Below, piece by piece: positions 14,623 to 18,481 of a stretch of DNA of 18,481 nt (position 1 is its first letter; each line of letters starts with the position of its first letter). The position numbers and the translations under genes are program-made. Source of the DNA: CAZJNX01 sp964547415 (GTDB lineage Bacteria > Pseudomonadota > Alphaproteobacteria > Rhizobiales > Amorphaceae); NCBI GenBank assembly GCA_964547415.1, contig CAZJNX010000089.1, forward strand, positions 1 to 18,481, in the 5' to 3' direction. The notes beneath the pieces were generated by a model. The model saw nothing but the letters and a program-made list of their open reading frames with translations, was not told the origin of the DNA and searched no databases.

Positions 14623-15771
14623 TCAGAAGATGAAGTCGTCCTCGGTGAGGGAATCAGGCGCGACGCGGCGCAGGACGATCTCGATCGTCGGATCGGGCGC
14701 GTAGGTGACGACGCTGCCGTTGCCGCGGGCCTCGATGGTCAGTTCCTCGAAGGAAATGGGGCCACCCGCCAACCGGACCACATCGTCGCCGCGCCGGTCG
14801 AAGTCGCGGATGTCGACAACGCTCAGGCCCGTCTCGACGTCCAGGAAATCGACAAGGAAGATGTCGTTGCCGCGGCCGCCGACCACGATGTTGTTGCCTT
14901 CATCCACCTTGATGGTGTCGTTGCCTTTACCACCGAGGACGGTGTCGTCCCCGGCACTTGCGAACAGGAGGTCGTTGCCGGCGCCGCCGAGGATGACGTC
15001 GTCGCCCCGTCCGCCGAGGATGCCGTCGTCCCCGCCGCCGCCGATGAGGCTGTCATCCCCGTCCCGGCCGAACAGGTCGTCCTGCCCGTCGCCGCCGTCG
15101 ATGATGTCGTCGCCGCCATTGCCCTCCATCTCGTCGTCGCCCTCGCCACCGAGGATGACGTCATTGCCGCGGCCGCCCGCGAGCCTGTCGTCGCCTTCGC
15201 CACCGTCGAGGACGTCGCTGCCGCGGCCACCCGCCATCCGGTCGTTTCCGAGGTCCCCGTCGAGCGTGTCCCGTCCGGCGTTCCCCAAAATCCTGTCGTC
15301 GCCCTCCTCGCCGTCCAGGCTGTCGGCGCCGCCAAGCCCGCGCAGGACGTCGTCGTTGTCCGTCCCGTCGAAGACGTCGCCTTCGTCCGAGCCGATCACC
15401 GTGAGCGACCGCGTTTCCAGGAACTCGAGGAAAGTCGTGGCACGGGCGGAGATGTCGGTGCCGAGGAAGGCGGACACGATCGGCGCGACCTCATCGCCCG
15501 AGGCCGTGAAGTCCTCGAGGACGGACGCCGTCGCGCCGTCGATCGCGACGAGGAACCGGTCGAACGTCGCCTCGGGGAGCGGCCTGTCCCGGTTGTCCAC
15601 GTCGCCCGATCCGAACAGGACGAACTGGGCGGGCTCGCCTGTGCCTGTCTGGCCCGAGAAGGTGTAGGTGAGCTCCTGGAAGGGCCCGAACTCGATATCC
15701 ACGTCGAAGAGGCGGAACAGCACATCCAGGCCCTCAACCGGGTCGAAGATGCGCAGCGTCGCGTCGGTCAT
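14623..15771 (-). CDS. RTX-repeat protein, longer paralogue (probably type I secreted)
   Basis: A 382-residue, very acidic protein. Residues 1-126 form a beta-rich domain with VLFGSGDVDNRDRPLPEATF, which aligns with the N-terminal domain of the shorter RTX protein. Residues 127-306 are twenty consecutive nonapeptides (GGEGDDRLA, GGRGNDVIL and similar) without a break in register, predicting a long calcium-filled beta-roll. After DIFLVDF comes a spacer (SVVDIRDFDRRGDDVVRL) and the ending EDDFIF, a type I secretion-style C terminus. No signal peptide is visible. The ATG at 15769-15771 has GGAG upstream. Some repeat units use AT-richer codons than the neighbouring genes, which may reflect transfer or repeat turnover. 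No enzymatic domain is recognisable, so a structural or binding role outside the cell is inferred. Confidence 0.88.
   Translation of the reverse strand: MTDATLRIFDPVEGLDVLFRLFDVDIEFGPFQELTYTFSGQTGTGEPAQFVLFGSGDVDNRDRPLPEATFDRFLVAIDGATASVLEDFTASGDEVAPIVSAFLGTDISARATTFLEFLETRSLTVIGSDEGDVFDGTDNDDVLRGLGGADSLDGEEGDDRILGNAGRDTLDGDLGNDRMAGGRGSDVLDGGEGDDRLAGGRGNDVILGGEGDDEMEGNGGDDIIDGGDGQDDLFGRDGDDSLIGGGGDDGILGGRGDDVILGGAGNDLLFASAGDDTVLGGKGNDTIKVDEGNNIVVGGRGNDIFLVDFLDVETGLSVVDIRDFDRRGDDVVRLAGGPISFEELTIEARGNGSVVTYAPDPTIEIVLRRVAPDSLTEDDFIF
14854..15393 (-). repeat. RTX nonapeptide array, 20 units
   Basis: Twenty 27-base coding units encode residues 127-306 of the longer RTX protein with no insertion or deletion between units. 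The first unit (GSDEGDVFD) and the eighteenth (VDEGNNIVV) are the most divergent. The array is exactly twice as long as that of the shorter paralogue. Confidence 0.85.
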
Positions 15772-15912
15772 GGGAAGTGCTCCGGCTTTTTGTGTGCGTC
15801 CCGCCGGCGAGGCGGATCGCCAGCGCGCTTCTAGCGCCTCCGCGACGGCCGGGAAACCTCCCGCCGCACGCCCTCCCCATCACAACGCGAAGGGGCGGAA
15901 CCGCGCCGGTAA

Positions 15913-15939
15913 GGCGCCCGGGTGCCGCCGCCGGGCGCC
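15913..15939 (-). terminator. Probable terminator of hflX
   Basis: A perfect 9-base inverted repeat with a 9-base loop (GGCGCCCGG at 15913-15921, CCGGGCGCC at 15931-15939) lies about 70 bases past the hflX stop, followed on the minus strand by TTACCGG. It would end the hfq-hflX transcript before the longer RTX gene. Confidence 0.5.
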
Positions 15940-16007
15940 CGGCGATCTCACCCGGCAGGGCGGGGGCGCACTTGCCGCGGTGGCCCGCGCGGTCGCGGCA
16001 GGCAGGA

Positions 16008-17309
<1,302 letters not shown>

Positions 17310-17416
17310 GAGGACGATGGCGGCGGTCCCGCCGTGGCCGCCGGCGACGGCATCCGCGGCCGCCGGCGGTTCGCCGGCCGTCGCACGGCCGGGCGTCTTC
17401 CTGTCGGACAGTGGGG

Positions 17417-17671
17417 TCAGCTCCTCTCGCGTTCCGTCTCTTCCGCCGGCTCGAACAGCTGGACCGGCTGGTTGGGCATCACCGTGGAGATGGCGTGCTT
17501 GTAGACCAGTTGCGAGTGGCCGTCCCGGCGCAGCAGCACGCAGAAATTATCGAACCAGGTGACGACCCCCTGCAGCTTCACCCCGTTCACGAGGAAAATC
17601 GTCAGCGGCGTCTTGGAGCGCCGAACATGATTGAGGAATGTATCCTGAAGGCTCTGTGGTTTTTCCGCCAT
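17417..17671 (-). CDS. hfq: RNA chaperone Hfq
   Basis: An 84-residue Sm-like protein that forms a hexameric ring and pairs small RNAs with mRNAs. It has the full Sm1 region (LQDTFLNHVRRSKTPLTIFLVNGVKLQGVVTWFDNF, with Gln8 of the proximal RNA site) and Sm2 LVYKHAISTV (55-64), which includes the YKHA loop. The short acidic and polar C-terminal tail (FEPAEETERERS) is typical of alphaproteobacterial Hfq, which lacks the long enterobacterial tail. The ATG is preceded by AAGGTG 8 bases upstream, in an unusually A/T-rich leader for this genome. It lies between trkA and hflX; the hflX reading frame may begin only 5 bases after the hfq stop, which would couple their translation. Confidence 0.98.
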   Translation of the reverse strand: MAEKPQSLQDTFLNHVRRSKTPLTIFLVNGVKLQGVVTWFDNFCVLLRRDGHSQLVYKHAISTVMPNQPVQLFEPAEETERERS

Positions 17672-17988
17672 TATTTTTCACCTTTTCGTGGCCGTGCCGG
17701 CCGCGATTTTCCGGGCGTCGGAGACCAGAACGGGCCGCCGGACAGGGCACGGGCAAATGTCGCCCAGGCGACAGTCTTGCTCGCGAAATGTCGAGACGAC
17801 CGACCGACCCTCGGAACACGACTTGCACGCGCCATGCCAGCACCAATTCTCATTGTTTTCATCGACGCGCACAAGGGGGACCGGTCGCCGGTCCCCGGTC
17901 GCATACGTGCGCAGCCCGACCCGGATCCGCGGTGCGACGAAAGCGCACATCGGGTCGCGACCGGCATCCGCCACGGCCCGCGGCCGGC
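17672..17988 (-). promoter_or_regulatory. 317-base region holding the hfq promoter and leader
   Basis: The gap between trkA and hfq has no credible gene. Its hfq-proximal end is A/T-rich (GAAAAATAATG context) and includes the ribosome binding site. A weak sigma-70 candidate, TTGTGC then 17 bases then GAGAAT, is visible on the minus strand just past the hairpin at 17876-17896. The gap and hairpin suggest that hfq is mainly transcribed from its own promoter. Confidence 0.4.
17876..17896 (-). terminator. Candidate terminator of trkA
   Basis: A perfect 9-base inverted repeat with a 3-base loop (GGGGACCGG-TCG-CCGGTCCCC) lies 92-113 bases past the trkA stop and is followed on the minus strand by CCTTGTG. 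The stem is strong, the T-run poor. Confidence 0.5.
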
Positions 17989-18481
17989 TCAGAAGAACTC
18001 GAGGCTGACGCGGAACATCTGCTCCACCTGGTGGACCCGCTCGGCCAGCGCGAAGATGATCACGCGGTCGTGGGCGCGGATCTCGTCGTCGCCCTTGGGC
18101 GTGATCGCACGGCCGCCCCGGTAGATGGCGCCGATGCGGATGCCGTCCGGCAGGCCGAGGGTGCGCAGGGGGCGGCCGACGAGGGGCGAGGTCTCGAGCG
18201 CCTCCGCCTCGATCACCTCCGCCGAGCCGTTCTGCAGGGAGTGGACGCTCTCGATCCGTCCGCGGCGCACGTGGCGCAGGACCCGCGAGATGGTGACGGT
18301 GCGCGGGTTCACGTAGGCGTCGATCCCGAGGGCGTGGGCGAAGACGGGGTAGCTCGCGTTGTTGATGAGGGAGAGGTTGCGGGTGCAGCCGAGGGTCTTC
18401 GCCATCACGCAGGCGATGATGTTGGCCTGGTCGTCGTTGGTGAGCGCGACCATCGTGTCGGCGTCCTCGATGTCGGCCTCG
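17989..18481 (-). CDS. trkA: Trk potassium-uptake regulatory subunit TrkA, C-terminal part
   Basis: The last 163 residues of TrkA, cut by the window edge. TrkA is the cytoplasmic NAD(H)-binding ring subunit that gates the TrkH/TrkG potassium channel. The frame runs open to the end of the window (EADIEDADT precedes the internal ATG). The visible parts are the end of the second Rossmann (TrkA_N) domain, with ALTNDDQANIIACVMAKTLG and VNPRTVTISRVLRHVRRGRI, and a complete TrkA_C domain (EVIEAEALETSPLVGRPLRTLGLPDGIRIGAIYRGG...GDDEIRAHDRVIIFA). The trkA-hfq-hflX order is the standard alphaproteobacterial arrangement downstream of the ntr genes. Confidence 0.95.
   Translation of the reverse strand, partial: EADIEDADTMVALTNDDQANIIACVMAKTLGCTRNLSLINNASYPVFAHALGIDAYVNPRTVTISRVLRHVRRGRIESVHSLQNGSAEVIEAEALETSPLVGRPLRTLGLPDGIRIGAIYRGGRAITPKGDDEIRAHDRVIIFALAERVHQVEQMFRVSLEFF

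Noticed and set aside
14854..15393. Regular 27-base repeats as a possible CRISPR or non-coding tandem array
   Set aside because: The period is exactly nine codons and the translation gives RTX nonapeptides within an intact gene; there are no spacers.
17678..17974. A 98-codon minus-strand frame (MADAGRDPMCAF...) in the trkA-hfq gap
   Set aside because: No convincing ribosome site, no family resemblance, and it spans the terminator-like hairpin and the expected hfq promoter; another frame of equal length overlaps it.

Overview
The window is a very GC-rich (about 70% or more) bacterial chromosome segment, most likely from an alphaproteobacterium. The strongest clue is the trkA-hfq-hflX order at the right end, which in Alphaproteobacteria follows the ntrBC-ntrYX nitrogen-control genes. 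Class and gene order are as far as the sequence allows; genus is not claimed. All genes but one (a probable enamidase) lie on the minus strand.

Left part (1-5400): a 5'-end remnant of an IS110-family transposase; a cold-shock protein gene (cspA) whose start overlaps the stop of a DEAD-box RNA helicase gene (rhlE-like); a 683-base stretch with no credible gene; a secreted MltB-type lytic murein transglycosylase; and a ferredoxin/flavodoxin-NADP+ reductase (fpr). Fpr diverges from the enamidase gene, and the shared intergenic region contains a perfect 18-base palindrome.

Middle part (5400-12000): the plus-strand enamidase-like amidohydrolase; a small secreted two-cysteine protein of unknown function; and a probable operon made of an omega-amino acid:pyruvate aminotransferase, a small gamma-glutamylcyclotransferase-like protein and glnE, the enzyme that adenylylates and deadenylylates glutamine synthetase. 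The operon joins amino-group transfer, gamma-glutamyl metabolism and nitrogen control.

Right part (12000-18481): two paralogous RTX proteins (10 and 20 glycine/aspartate-rich nonapeptides) flank a Bcr/CflA-like MFS exporter. The two RTX proteins share a recognisable N-terminal domain that I cannot assign to a known family, and both end in a type I secretion-style DDF[L/I]F tail. The housekeeping block hflX-hfq-trkA follows; hflX has no ordinary start codon where its N-terminal homology begins, and trkA runs off the window edge.

I see no phage, CRISPR array, rRNA or tRNA. The least explained items are the RTX pair with its shared N-terminal domain, the enamidase with its palindromic divergent control region, and the hflX start.
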